From assembly GCF_900289045.1 (NCBI RefSeq), contig NZ_LT985188.1, forward strand, positions 186,001-250,000: 64,000 bases of DNA, written 5' to 3'. Shown in pieces: positions 33,890-42,794 of this stretch. The notes under the pieces were generated by a model. The model was not told the DNA's origin. It saw only the letters and a program-made list of their open reading frames with translations, and ran no database searches. Source of the stretch: Micropruina glycogenica. Lineage in GTDB: Bacteria; Actinomycetota; Actinomycetes; Propionibacteriales; Propionibacteriaceae. The translations under genes and the position numbers were made by a program. The first letter of the stretch is position 1; every line of letters starts with the position of its first letter.

Positions 33890-35320
33890 CGGGGTGTGAC
33901 TCTGCCTCTGACTGGTCCGCTCTGCGGGTGCCTTACCCTGATCTGTCCACTCCGGGACGGGGCGTTCGAAGGTGCACCGACCGAGCAGTCATGACTTCAT
34001 AGGAGCCTGGTCTAGAGGCCCCGTCAACGTCTTGTCTGCCTGCCCGGCCGGCGTTGCCGATCCGTCTCGAAGTGGAAGGGCGTCATCCATCATGACAAGC
34101 CAGCGTCTCGTTGTCGCCGGGGCAGACACACACTCCCAGACCCATCACGTGGCCGTGCTCGATGCCGGGACCGGAGCGTTGCTGGGCGACCGGCAGTTCC
34201 CAGCGACCCTGGCCGGGTATCGCGCGATCCTCGCGTTCATCAGCGATTTCGGGGCGGTGGTCCGGTTCGGTATCGAGGGCACGAACTCCTACGGTGCCGG
34301 CCTGACCCGTCACGCGGTCGCCGCCGGGGTCGAGGTTCGTGAGGTGATCCGTCCGAACCGTGCCGAGCGTCGCCTCCACGGCAAGTCCGACCCGCTCGAT
34401 GCGATCACTGCTGCACGCGTCGTTATGGCCGGCGAAGCGTTGCCGACCCCCAAGAGCAGTGACGGCCCCATCGAGTCGATCCGGGTCCTTCACCTGGCCC
34501 GCGACTCGGCGGTCAAGGCACGCGCGAACGTACTCCGGCAAATCGCGATGATCCTGGTCTCCGCACCCGTCGAGCAGCGGGAGAGGCCGCACCAGCTCGG
34601 CGAGAAGGCCCTGCTCAACACGCTCCGGCGTTCTCGCCCCAACCACCCCAGTCACGGTGTCGAGCATGCGACCGCGGTCTCGTTGCGGTCCCTCGCCCGC
34701 CGGCATCACCACCTCAGCGAGGAGATCGACGACCTCACCGACCACCTCCGCGACCTCGTGGCACACGCCGCGCCGGCGTTGCTCGCCGCCAAAGGCGTCG
34801 GAGTCGTCACCGCTGCGCAACTCCTGATCACCACCGGTGACAACCCAGCCCGGATCACCAGCAAGGCCGCCTTTGCCGCGCTCACCGGCGTCGCCCCGAT
34901 CCCGGCCTCCAGCGGCAAGACCACCCGACATCGTCTCAATCGGGGCGGCGACCGTCGCGCCAACAACGCGATCCACACCATCGCCCTGGTCCGCATGAGC
35001 ATGGACCCCCGAACGAAGACCTACATCACCAAGAAGCGAGGCGAGGGCAAGACGAAGCTCGAAGCAATCCGATGCCTGAAACGCCACCTCGCCAACGAAC
35101 TATTCACCCTGATCACCAACCCACCCGAAGTGCCCGACATCAGCGACCTCCGACCCGCACGCCAAGCCCGCGGACTGTCCCTCCAGACCGTCGCCGACCA
35201 CTTCGGCGTCTGGCCCATGCACATCTCCACCATCGAACGAGGCAAACGCCACGACGACGATCTCGCCAACCGCTACCGCCAATGGCTCAACGCCGCTTGA
35301 CACCCCATAGGAGCATCACG
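33890..35320 (+). mobile_element. IS110-family insertion sequence (ends approximate)
   Basis: One transposase gene with about 200 nt of non-coding DNA before it and little after. CATAGGAGC occurs at 33998-34006 and again at 35306-35314, close to the end of the gene. IS110 elements have no inverted repeats, so borders are not defined by eye. In the family, the left non-coding part encodes a guide (bridge) RNA; the 33,890-34,090 stretch is the place to expect it. Confidence 0.6.
34092..35300 (+). CDS. IS110-family transposase with C-terminal HTH
   Basis: A 402-residue DEDD transposase. Residues 1-~160 hold the RuvC-like part (VVAGADTHSQTHHVAVLD, GIEGTNSYGAGL, SDPLDAITAAR). Residues ~225-330 hold the Tnp20 domain with the Ser motif TGVAPIPASSGKTTRHRLNRGGDRRAN. 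The last ~60 residues are an XRE-like helix-turn-helix (ARQARGLSLQTVADHFGVWPMHISTIERGKRHDD), not usual for the family. ATG 34092 fits family N-termini; the frame is open further upstream. Looks intact. Confidence 0.92.
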   Translation: MTSQRLVVAGADTHSQTHHVAVLDAGTGALLGDRQFPATLAGYRAILAFISDFGAVVRFGIEGTNSYGAGLTRHAVAAGVEVREVIRPNRAERRLHGKSDPLDAITAARVVMAGEALPTPKSSDGPIESIRVLHLARDSAVKARANVLRQIAMILVSAPVEQRERPHQLGEKALLNTLRRSRPNHPSHGVEHATAVSLRSLARRHHHLSEEIDDLTDHLRDLVAHAAPALLAAKGVGVVTAAQLLITTGDNPARITSKAAFAALTGVAPIPASSGKTTRHRLNRGGDRRANNAIHTIALVRMSMDPRTKTYITKKRGEGKTKLEAIRCLKRHLANELFTLITNPPEVPDISDLRPARQARGLSLQTVADHFGVWPMHISTIERGKRHDDDLANRYRQWLNAA

Positions 35321-35340
35321 GCTCGGTCACTGGTCATGGC

Positions 35341-35550
35341 TCAGAAGTCGTCCGCGCTCTGGATCTTGCGGAACAGCTTGGCCAGGTCGGCGGCGCCGAT
35401 GCGGATGATCTGACGGCCGCAGCGAACGGCCGAGAGCTGCCCCTGGTTGATTCTCCTCCGTAGGAAGGTCTCCGACACGTCGTACAGTGCGGCGGCCTTG
35501 GCGATCGACAGGTACTCGGGCTGGGGGTTGGGTACACGGCGGGTGGGCAT
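35341..35550 (-). CDS. Excisionase-like (MerR/HTH_17) DNA-binding protein
   Basis: A 69-residue protein with a single helix-turn-helix: YLSIAKAAALYDVSETFLRRRINQGQLSAVRCGRQIIRIGAADLAKLF. AAGGAG lies 9 nt before the ATG. In integrative elements such proteins are recombination directionality factors or regulators. Located just downstream of an IS110 copy and of the relaxase. Confidence 0.78.
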   Translation of the reverse strand: MPTRRVPNPQPEYLSIAKAAALYDVSETFLRRRINQGQLSAVRCGRQIIRIGAADLAKLFRKIQSADDF

Positions 35551-35573
35551 GGCTTTGCTCCTTCTGTTGGGGT

Positions 35574-38500
35574 TCAGATGCGTGGGCCGTGCGACGGCGG
35601 GCGGGACATGGGAGGCGCGATGTCCTCGGGTCGACGATGCAGATTGATCGGCTCGACGGTCTCCCAGATCGGCGGTGCAGTGCGCTGCCGTTCGATGCGG
35701 GACGCGAGGGCGGCGGCGGGGTGGTCGTCGGGGAGCAGGCCGTCCGCGACGGCGTCTCGCACCCAACGCCGGACTGGATCGCCGTCAGCAGCCCAGGCGG
35801 CCACCTGGCGTCCTACCACCGCAGTGTGAGGATCGCGCTGCAGGTCGGGGACGGTGTCGCGCAGCCAGTTGGTCCACTGCCGAACCTCCGGGTGCTCGTC
35901 CACCAGCGCTTGGTCGAGACGGTACTGCCAACGTGCAGCGGCAGCGGCCGGCTGCGCGGCACCGGTCGGACGAAGGTCGCCATCCGAAACACCCATGGCG
36001 CATCTCCACACCGTGATCTCGGCGGCCAGCGCGGGCGAGGGTGGCAGGGGCATGTCCGCCAGCCAGGCCGGCCGCCGCTCGGCGCAGCCATTGCGCACCT
36101 CGTCCGCTAACTCCCGGACGAGCTGCTGCCTTGCCTCCACGTACACACCCCAGACCGGGTCGGCGCGCAGGCTTTCGGGAACTCCGTCAAGCCACGGCAG
36201 CGGACCACCTCGAGCGATTGGCTGCAGTCGCCACGACAACACCGCCGCGGGATCCTGAGCGTCGTCCAAACCGCCCGAATCTATCCCCCGTCGCAGCGCC
36301 TGGATCGAGTCGCCTCCTGACGCCTCGATCGTCAACAGGTGCGTGCGCAGGGCCGGCCAGGCGGGTGCCTCGGTCAGCCACAGCACCATCGAGTCGGCTG
36401 ACCGTTCGATCTCGGCCTTTCGCTCGGCGCTGACGACCTGCTCGGCGGCTACGCCGACGGCATCGACGTAGCGATCCACCGCGGGCTTCAGGAGCACGGC
36501 CGGATTGGCCTGCTCACGCAGCGACCCGACCGCGGACACCGCCGCATCGTCCCGGCTCAGGACAGCCTCCAGAAGCTCGGTCGGCGTTGGTGGCCGGACC
36601 ACCTCAGGCCGGAGCAGCGAATGCGGATCACCGTCCCCGACCGCGGTGACGTACACGTGATTGGCGTGCCGGCCACGGGTCATCATCGTGTACAGCTGCT
36701 GGCGGCTCTCCTGCCCGCTGAGCACGCCGTGCATCGAATCGACGGTCAGTCCCTGCGCACCATGGATCGTGCTGGCGTAGCCGAGCACCACATCGTCGCG
36801 GACGTACCCTGCCGGCAGTTTCACCTGCCACCCGGACGCATTCGCCACCGTCAGGCTCTGATCGCGGTTCACCGCCAGGACTGTCCAACGGTCCCCGTTG
36901 CGCACCCAGCCGTGCCGCGAGTACGTCAGCCGCCGCTCGTTGCGTCGGGTGACGATCGTGTCGCCCGCGGACACCCGATTGCCGTCGGCCAGCGACACCT
37001 CAGGCCCCGGCAAGCGCTCACCCAACCGCTGCGCCCGTGCCCGAGCGTTCAACTGGGCGACCAGGTCGTGGGTCGGCGCCAGCATCAGCGAATCGAGGCC
37101 GCGGGCACGGTCCGTCATCCAGCCATCGAACGCCTGGTCGAGGGTGGTGGTGGCATCCCCGACATGGATCCGCTGCCGGTCGAGATAGAACCCCAGCGCG
37201 GTCGGACGTCCCTGCCGCAACGCCAGCGACGCCGTCGCCTCCGCCGGATCGGAGAACCGGACCACCTCGTCCAGCCGGACGGCCCCGTGCTCGGCTGCGA
37301 TCTCACGCAACACGCCGCCCGCCTCCACCGCTGAGAGCTGGTGATCGTCGCCGACCAGTCGGACGCTGCCGCCCCGTTTCACCACGAACGACACCACCTG
37401 TTCCAGGGTCAGGGTGTCGGCCATGCCCGCCTCGTCGATCACCACCAGAGTGCGCGGGCCGATGGCCGCCGCCCAGCCCGGCAGCCGCTCGTCGTCCAGG
37501 CCTTGGGTGAGCTTGTGCATGGTGTCCGCGTGGCCGCCCAGCTGCTGGCCGAGCGCGTCAGCGGCCGCCGCGGACGGTGCCAACCCGATGACGTCGCCGC
37601 CGGCCTCCCGCCAGGCCGACGCCAGCGCGTTCATGGCGGTGGTCTTGCCCGCGCCCGCCGGTGCGATCGCCACCTGTAACCGCGACCCTGAGGACGCCAT
37701 CGCCCGCACCAGCTCGACCTGTCCGTCGTTCAGCCGCACGCCGTTCGCGTGTGCCTCCAGCAGCGCCAGGTCGATGGACCGCTGACCCACGACCATGCCG
37801 TCACGACGCCCGGCGGTGGCGAGCAGCAGGCGCTCGGCGGCGAGGATCGGCGCCGAGGAGTACCTGGCCGAGCCCGCCACGACGTACATCGAGTTGCCGT
37901 CCGCACGCCGCAGAGGCATCGGTTCGGGCACGTCACCGGGCATGTCCCGGGCGGTGTCCAGGGGGATGGAATGCCTGGTCAGCGCCAGGTCGACCAGGCA
38001 CTGCGCCGCTGCTTCGGACACAATCCGACCAGAGCGCCGCACCTGCCGCTCCACCTCGGCACGCACATGCCACACCTGCCACGTCGCCCGGTTGCGCTCC
38101 ACCACGCGGACCACCCGAGCCGCCGTCGCGTCCAGCCACGCCTCGTCCACCGGACGCCGCTCCGCCCGGCCAGGATTCAATGCGGCAGCCACCATCCGGG
38201 CCACACCACCACGTCCGAGCACGGCTTCGGCCTGCGCCGCCCACGCCCTTCGCTGCTCGGCCAGCGAGCGTGGCTCATGTTTCGCCTCCCGCGTCTCCAG
38301 GGTGGCCCGTTGACCCAGCGCGTGCTGCTCGCCGGGCGTCGGGGTGCGCCCCTGTTCGCGCTGGAAGTCGCCGACCAGCTCGCCCTGAGCCGTCCTGATC
38401 TCGAGATCGCGCTGCGACCAGCGCCGCAGCAGAGCCGGGTCGACGCCGGCGATCTCGCGCACCGGTCGGACGTCCCTGCCGTCCTGACGGTCGACGAACC

Positions 38501-39455
38501 GCACCCCCAAGTCCCGGGTCAGGTGCTGCTCGAGCGCAGTGTTGTAGCGCTCCGACGCGGCCACGTTGGCCAAGTAGAGCAGCCGCCCGTCGATGGCGAG
38601 CCAGTCGCCGTCGTCGACCGCCTGCACCTTGTTGGCCACCGCCACGTGCGTGTGCAGGTCGGGATCGCCGGCCCGCGAATCGCGGTGCGTGAAGGCGGCA
38701 GCGACTAGCCCGTGCGTCCTCACCTGCCGGACGCCGTTGCGTCCCCGACGGGTGTACAGCGCCTCTTGCTCGATGTAGCGCAGGGCGTCCGCCACGGCCA
38801 GGTCGTGGCAGTGCTGGATGCGGGCGGCCGTTGCCGGATCGGCCAGTGCCCACAGCGCCGACACCGACTTCACAGGCGAGAACGTCAGGTCATAGCCGGC
38901 TACGCCTTGACGGCTCGGACGCGAGTCCCGAGCAATGAACCCGGTCAGCTCCCGCGGGTTGAGCGGTGCCCGTCCGAACCTCTCCTGGAACCGGTCCCGG
39001 CCCACCGCCGTCCGAATCGAGGCACGAACGACCTGCGTGACCGGAGCGCCGTCGGGATGGCCGTTGGCCCGATTCCACGCCGCGATGCGTCCCGACACCT
39101 CGTCGGCGAACGCCTCACCGCCGCCGTAGATGCCCCAGCGCTGGCCCAGCCGCATGGCGTTCTTGACGTCACTCGCCGTGGCGTGGTTGTCCAGCGCGTC
39201 GAGTCGCTCCCGCGCCAGCGGATGATCGCCGACGCCGAACAGGGACAGCATCTGATCCGCGGTGACCTGATCGCCGGCCTCCAAGCCGTCGATGCCGACC
39301 AGGCCCGAGCCCAGCCAGCGTCCGGGCGACTCGCCCTTCTGCTCGTAGTAGTCGGCCAGGCTGGTGTGGCCCTTGGCGGTGGAGTCCTGCGCAGCGACCT
39401 GCCGGGTCAGGTAGTCATACCCCGACCCGGCGGTCAGCTTGTGCAGGCTCATCAT
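35574..39455 (-). CDS. MobF-family relaxase/helicase (TraA-like)
   Basis: A 1,293-residue conjugation enzyme. N-terminal TrwC/relaxase domain: MSLHKLTAGSGYDYLTRQV with the nicking Tyr, and the metal-binding DPDLHTHVAVANKVQ. C-terminal RecD-like SF1 helicase: Walker A AIAPAGAGKTTAMNA, Walker B LVVIDEAGMAD, VGDDHQLSAVEAGG and YASTIHGAQGLTVD. It nicks oriT and unwinds the strand for transfer. Start at ATG 39455 matches family N-termini; the frame is open to 39668. No type IV secretion genes are near, so the element is probably mobilizable rather than self-transmissible. Confidence 0.9.
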   Translation of the reverse strand: MMSLHKLTAGSGYDYLTRQVAAQDSTAKGHTSLADYYEQKGESPGRWLGSGLVGIDGLEAGDQVTADQMLSLFGVGDHPLARERLDALDNHATASDVKNAMRLGQRWGIYGGGEAFADEVSGRIAAWNRANGHPDGAPVTQVVRASIRTAVGRDRFQERFGRAPLNPRELTGFIARDSRPSRQGVAGYDLTFSPVKSVSALWALADPATAARIQHCHDLAVADALRYIEQEALYTRRGRNGVRQVRTHGLVAAAFTHRDSRAGDPDLHTHVAVANKVQAVDDGDWLAIDGRLLYLANVAASERYNTALEQHLTRDLGVRFVDRQDGRDVRPVREIAGVDPALLRRWSQRDLEIRTAQGELVGDFQREQGRTPTPGEQHALGQRATLETREAKHEPRSLAEQRRAWAAQAEAVLGRGGVARMVAAALNPGRAERRPVDEAWLDATAARVVRVVERNRATWQVWHVRAEVERQVRRSGRIVSEAAAQCLVDLALTRHSIPLDTARDMPGDVPEPMPLRRADGNSMYVVAGSARYSSAPILAAERLLLATAGRRDGMVVGQRSIDLALLEAHANGVRLNDGQVELVRAMASSGSRLQVAIAPAGAGKTTAMNALASAWREAGGDVIGLAPSAAAADALGQQLGGHADTMHKLTQGLDDERLPGWAAAIGPRTLVVIDEAGMADTLTLEQVVSFVVKRGGSVRLVGDDHQLSAVEAGGVLREIAAEHGAVRLDEVVRFSDPAEATASLALRQGRPTALGFYLDRQRIHVGDATTTLDQAFDGWMTDRARGLDSLMLAPTHDLVAQLNARARAQRLGERLPGPEVSLADGNRVSAGDTIVTRRNERRLTYSRHGWVRNGDRWTVLAVNRDQSLTVANASGWQVKLPAGYVRDDVVLGYASTIHGAQGLTVDSMHGVLSGQESRQQLYTMMTRGRHANHVYVTAVGDGDPHSLLRPEVVRPPTPTELLEAVLSRDDAAVSAVGSLREQANPAVLLKPAVDRYVDAVGVAAEQVVSAERKAEIERSADSMVLWLTEAPAWPALRTHLLTIEASGGDSIQALRRGIDSGGLDDAQDPAAVLSWRLQPIARGGPLPWLDGVPESLRADPVWGVYVEARQQLVRELADEVRNGCAERRPAWLADMPLPPSPALAAEITVWRCAMGVSDGDLRPTGAAQPAAAAARWQYRLDQALVDEHPEVRQWTNWLRDTVPDLQRDPHTAVVGRQVAAWAADGDPVRRWVRDAVADGLLPDDHPAAALASRIERQRTAPPIWETVEPINLHRRPEDIAPPMSRPPSHGPRI

Positions 39456-39481
39456 GGCCGGCACCGCCGCAGAAGAATCCT

Positions 39482-39706
39482 CACACCCCTTGTACCTGCA
39501 AAAACGGGGTCGATCGGGACAGATCGCCCGCAATGGGTGTGGACGCGGCACAGTGTCGGCGAGGGCCAGGCGGCGAGCCGCAGGAGCACTGCATCGTGCG
39601 GCACGTCCAGGCCGACGCTCGATGTAGGCACCACTAGCGCCAGTCGGCGCACGCTCACATTGGCGCACCGGTGCAGAGGCGATCTGCGCAATCTCTTCAC
39701 ACCCCT
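39482..39706. other. Gene-free stretch upstream of the relaxase, possible oriT
   Basis: CACACCCCT occurs at 39482-39490 and 39698-39706, with GGGTGTG in reverse at 39535-39541. oriT of MobF elements often lies next to the relaxase. Weak evidence. From 39707 to 40140 I see no supportable gene. Confidence 0.25.
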
Positions 39707-40140
39707 CTTACAGCCCCCGAAATCCGCCCATCTCGGACACCGACGGCAACTTCTTAGGAAATCCAGTGGTCGCGGACGTCGACGAGGCGCGTGTTGCTGC
39801 CGTGAAGCAACGGCGGCGGTCCGGGGAGCGCATGGACGTCATACCCCCTAAAGCGCTGACTTCCGACTTCTCGGACACACAGATTTCGGCTTGTTCAGGC
39901 GGGAGGAGGTTGGCCGGAGTGCAGTGGGCGACGTGGGAGGGGCGGCGGGACCATCTCGTGGAATGCCTGCCGCCGGTGTCGCCAGTTGGGGTCGACTCCG
40001 AAGCGACTCGAGGTCGCACACGGCACGCCTGTACGCCGAGGCCGGTGATCTCGCGCTTGGCTTCGACCACCGCGATCTGGTCGGTCCGAATTGCGTCGGA
40101 GCGGACTGCTCCGCCGACGCTGAGATGCGCCTCGCCAGAC

Positions 40141-40160
40141 GTGTGTAAACTTGTGTGTAA
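40141..40160 (+). promoter_or_regulatory. Promoter/operator repeats of vapBC 1
   Basis: GTGTGTAA is repeated at 40141-40148 and 40153-40160; TAAACT between them is a candidate -10. AAGGAG follows before the ATG. Confidence 0.4.
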
Positions 40161-40170
40161 GGAGGCGCAC

Positions 40171-40395
40171 ATGGCTACCAATCTTGCGATTGACCCCGAA
40201 CTGCTCGACCGCGCCCTGTCGGTGAGTGGGGTGCGAACGAAGAAGGAGGCGGTGACGATCGCGCTACGGGAGTTCATCGCACGACGCGAACAGGCGCGCA
40301 TCGTCGAGTCCTTCGGCACCCTCGACTGGGACGACGATTACGACTACAAGGCCGACCGGCGAAGCCGCGACCTGGACGGTGAGCCCGTCGAGTGA
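40171..40395 (+). CDS. VapB-type antitoxin
   Basis: A 74-residue protein: a ribbon-helix-helix (ATNLAIDPELLDRALSVSGVRTKKEAVTIALREFIARRE) and an acidic C-terminal toxin-binding tail (TLDWDDDYDYKADRRSR). AAGGAG precedes the ATG. Overlaps the toxin by 4 nt. Probably represses its own promoter through the GTGTGTAA repeats. Confidence 0.88.
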   Translation: MATNLAIDPELLDRALSVSGVRTKKEAVTIALREFIARREQARIVESFGTLDWDDDYDYKADRRSRDLDGEPVE

Positions 40396-40802
40396 GTCGG
40401 TTCCTGGTAGACACCAGTGTTTGGTCGCTGGCCTACCGTCGGGACACGCCGCCCGACGTATCGCAGGTCGCCGCATTGAGGTCGGCGCTCGTGGGAGGCG
40501 AGTACGTCGCGATCACCGGCATGGTGCTGTTGGAGCTGCTCCGCGGCTTTCTGCCGCCTCGAGCGCAGGATCGCATCATGAACGATCTCGCTGCACTCGA
40601 GCTGATCGAGCCGACTCGCGACGACTATGTCGAGGCTGCTCGGCTGGCGAACACCTGCCGGCAGGCAGGCGTCCAGCTCGGTTCGGTGGACGCCCTGCTC
40701 GCGCAGCTCGCGATCTCCCGGCATCTGGAAATGCTGACGACCGATCGCGACTTCGAGAACGCGGCGAGGGTGGTTCCCCTGCAGGTCTGGCGGTTGGCGT
40801 AG
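40392..40802 (+). CDS. VapC-type PIN-domain ribonuclease toxin
   Basis: A 136-residue PIN protein with the four acidic positions: FLVDTSVWSL, MVLLELLRG, GSVDALLAQLA and TTDRDFENAA. VapC toxins cut tRNA or rRNA. GTG start overlapping the vapB stop. Confidence 0.9.
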   Translation: MSRFLVDTSVWSLAYRRDTPPDVSQVAALRSALVGGEYVAITGMVLLELLRGFLPPRAQDRIMNDLAALELIEPTRDDYVEAARLANTCRQAGVQLGSVDALLAQLAISRHLEMLTTDRDFENAARVVPLQVWRLA

Positions 40803-40880
40803 TCCGCCCGGGAGTCTCGTCGGCAGCCGCGAGAGGCTCCGCCGCGTCGTCATCTATTCCCCCTACCACCGCTGGTGCGG

Positions 40881-42155
40881 TCAGCGCCAACTCCTGGCCA
40901 GCGATTCGGCATGGGACGTGATCTGCTCGGCCAATCGCTCCGCGCGCCGCCGGGTTGACGCGGGCAAGGTGCTCATACCCTCGTCCAGCGCCCCGGGGAG
41001 CGCGTCACGCAGGGTGCCGAACCTGGCCACTGCAGTGTCGCCGCCCACGCCCAGCCGGCGGCCGACCTTCGCCCAATCGGTCGGTGAGATTTCGCGCATG
41101 ATGCGATTGTCCCCGATGCGCATCGACGACTCGAGTGGTCGATCCGAGGGGTAGGCCACCGCGGAGGCGAGGTCGTACAGCGGCGCCAGTTGGGCTCGGC
41201 TTCCCTGCAGCAGCAGGGAGTAGTTCTTGGCATGAGCGTCGGTGCCGCCGATCAGCACGTTGTAGACGAGCGCGTCCAGGAACCGGTTGGCGCTGGCAAC
41301 GCGATCGGTCAGATTCAGTCGGGTGAGCAGGTCCGCGATTTCGCCGACACCCGGTCCGCCGTCGGCCTGGTACTTGCGGCTGGGATCGACCGACAACGCC
41401 TGGCACAGGTCCTCCTGATGAAGCCGGCGGATCCGGCCCTGCGGGTCAGCCGTTCGGTCGTAGCGGGTCGACACGATGGCGCGGACGTCCCCAACCTCGA
41501 GTAGTTCGGAGGTCGCAGCGGGCAGCCCCATGATGCGCGCAACACGCTGGCACAGCACCTCATTGAGATGATGATCGTCGAAGCCTTCGAGAGCCGGTTT
41601 GACGATGTGCGTGGTGGGAGTTGAGCCCTGAGGAACGCCCCACGAGCCGTCCGGCGCACGGAACAGCGCCACCTTTGACTGGGCGCCGGCCAGACTCCAC
41701 CGTCCGGCGTAACGGCCCGGGTTCCAGTCAGAGCGATGTTCCGCCAGATCGTGCACGAGAGCGACAAGATCTTCATCGGTCAGCCACTCGACCTGACGGA
41801 CGTCGGGGCCGGCGTCGCTGCTGCTCTCACCCTCCGGCACGATCTGCACGGCGCCGGCAGCGTCCCTGCCCACGTGCCTCAGCAGGGCAAACGGGTTGTT
41901 CGGCGAGACGCCGTAGGTCGTGCCCCAGCGGTCACGAACCGCCTGATTGTCCGGAAGCAGTCCTTCGATGAACGCGCGGACGACGCGACTGGCGTAGGAG
42001 CCCGAACGCAGCGGCATGGCGAGTGACAGCGGGGTCGGGTCCGCGAGGGTTAGGTACGAGTCGTCGTAGCTGAAGCCGAGCTGACCCTGCCTGGACTGAG
42101 TGAGCGCGCCGATGAGCGTCCCATCCAGATAGACGGCCAACGCCTCGCTGGTCAC
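40881..42155 (-). CDS. hipA: HipA-type serine/threonine kinase toxin
   Basis: A 424-residue kinase toxin. The N-terminal subdomain (LAVYLDGTLIGALTQ, PLSLAMPL, FIEGLLPDN) and the GRWSLAGAQSKVAL ATP-loop are HipA features; catalytic Asp in NVLIGGTDAHAKNYSLLL and metal Asp in LYDLASAVAYP. E. coli HipA phosphorylates GltX and causes persistence; the target here is unknown. ATG overlaps the hipB stop by 4 nt. Confidence 0.92.
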   Translation of the reverse strand: MTSEALAVYLDGTLIGALTQSRQGQLGFSYDDSYLTLADPTPLSLAMPLRSGSYASRVVRAFIEGLLPDNQAVRDRWGTTYGVSPNNPFALLRHVGRDAAGAVQIVPEGESSSDAGPDVRQVEWLTDEDLVALVHDLAEHRSDWNPGRYAGRWSLAGAQSKVALFRAPDGSWGVPQGSTPTTHIVKPALEGFDDHHLNEVLCQRVARIMGLPAATSELLEVGDVRAIVSTRYDRTADPQGRIRRLHQEDLCQALSVDPSRKYQADGGPGVGEIADLLTRLNLTDRVASANRFLDALVYNVLIGGTDAHAKNYSLLLQGSRAQLAPLYDLASAVAYPSDRPLESSMRIGDNRIMREISPTDWAKVGRRLGVGGDTAVARFGTLRDALPGALDEGMSTLPASTRRRAERLAEQITSHAESLARSWR

Positions 42156-42406
42156 TGGCCCTCCAGGACCGACGCGAACGGGTCGGATTCGGCATTGGGC
42201 GGCGGGGTTGCCTCGATGGTGACGGTGAGCCCCAAGGCGGTGAACGTATCGAGAACCTTGGCCAGTTCGAGGCGCGGATGCCCCTGTTCGAGGCGAACGA
42301 GCCAGTCGCGACCGACTCCTGAGCGCTCAGCGAGCTGGGCCTGCGTCCAGCCCAGCCCTAGCCGGGCCTCGCGGACGGCGAGCCCCACCTCTTGGGATGT
42401 TCGCAT
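42152..42406 (-). CDS. hipB: HipB-type antitoxin/repressor
   Basis: An 84-residue XRE-type helix-turn-helix protein: VREARLGLGWTQAQLAERSGVGRDWLVRLEQGHPRLELAKVLDTFTALG. ATG 42406 has AAGGAG 6 nt upstream; the frame is open further up through the operator, which is not coding. It should bind the three repeats just upstream and neutralise HipA. Confidence 0.9.
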   Translation of the reverse strand: MRTSQEVGLAVREARLGLGWTQAQLAERSGVGRDWLVRLEQGHPRLELAKVLDTFTALGLTVTIEATPPPNAESDPFASVLEGQ

Positions 42407-42420
42407 GCCGGCTCCTTGTA

Positions 42421-42486
42421 GTCGTACGGCGACACTTGACAATGTAGTCGTACGGCGACAAAGGGGCAAGTGGTCGTACGGCGACA
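42421..42486 (-). promoter_or_regulatory. hipBA promoter with three phased operators
   Basis: GTCGTACGGCGACA occurs at 42421-42434, 42447-42460 and 42473-42486, exactly 26 bp apart. On the minus strand TTGCCC (42464-42469), 17 nt, TACATT (42441-42446) form the promoter; the middle operator fills the spacer between them. Confidence 0.75.
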
Positions 42487-42540
42487 CTCTCGCCGATGAT
42501 GGAATGTGCCGCACGGGTGCCAATCGGGATCCGTTGGATT

Positions 42541-42557
42541 CCTACTTCTAGTAGGAT
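42541..42557 (+). promoter_or_regulatory. Leaderless promoter/operator of vapBC-like pair 2
   Basis: CCTAC-TTCTA-GTAGG (42541-42555) is an inverted repeat overlapping TAGGAT (42552-42557), which ends 6 nt before the GTG at 42564. Confidence 0.45.
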
Positions 42558-42563
42558 TGGTGC

Positions 42564-42794
42564 GTGACTGGAGTCCAGGGAGTTGAGAAGCACTCGGTGT
42601 CGATGCCGGCCGCCACATCGGAGTCGGTGCGTGCGCGCGTCGGTGCCCGCGGGTTTTCCGGATATGTGGCGGCCGCGGTGGCTCGACAACTCGAGCGGGA
42701 TGCGCTGGACGACGCCCTGGCCCGGATGGAGGCCGAGCATGGCCCGGTCGACGAAGCCGAGGTCGCTGCGATCTTCGCCCGGCTGGCTGAATGA
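42564..42794 (+). CDS. Antitoxin of the second vapBC-like pair
   Basis: A 76-residue protein, MTGVQGVEKHSVSMPAATSES..., with an RHH-like N-terminus (VSMPAATSESVRARVGARGFSGYVAAAVARQLERD) and an acidic tail. Leaderless-type GTG start. Overlaps the toxin by 4 nt. Confidence 0.8.
   Translation: MTGVQGVEKHSVSMPAATSESVRARVGARGFSGYVAAAVARQLERDALDDALARMEAEHGPVDEAEVAAIFARLAE

Noticed and set aside
39707-40140. Minus-strand gene before vapBC
   Set aside because: Frames there are open because of base composition, start in the vapB gene and show no motif or ribosome site.
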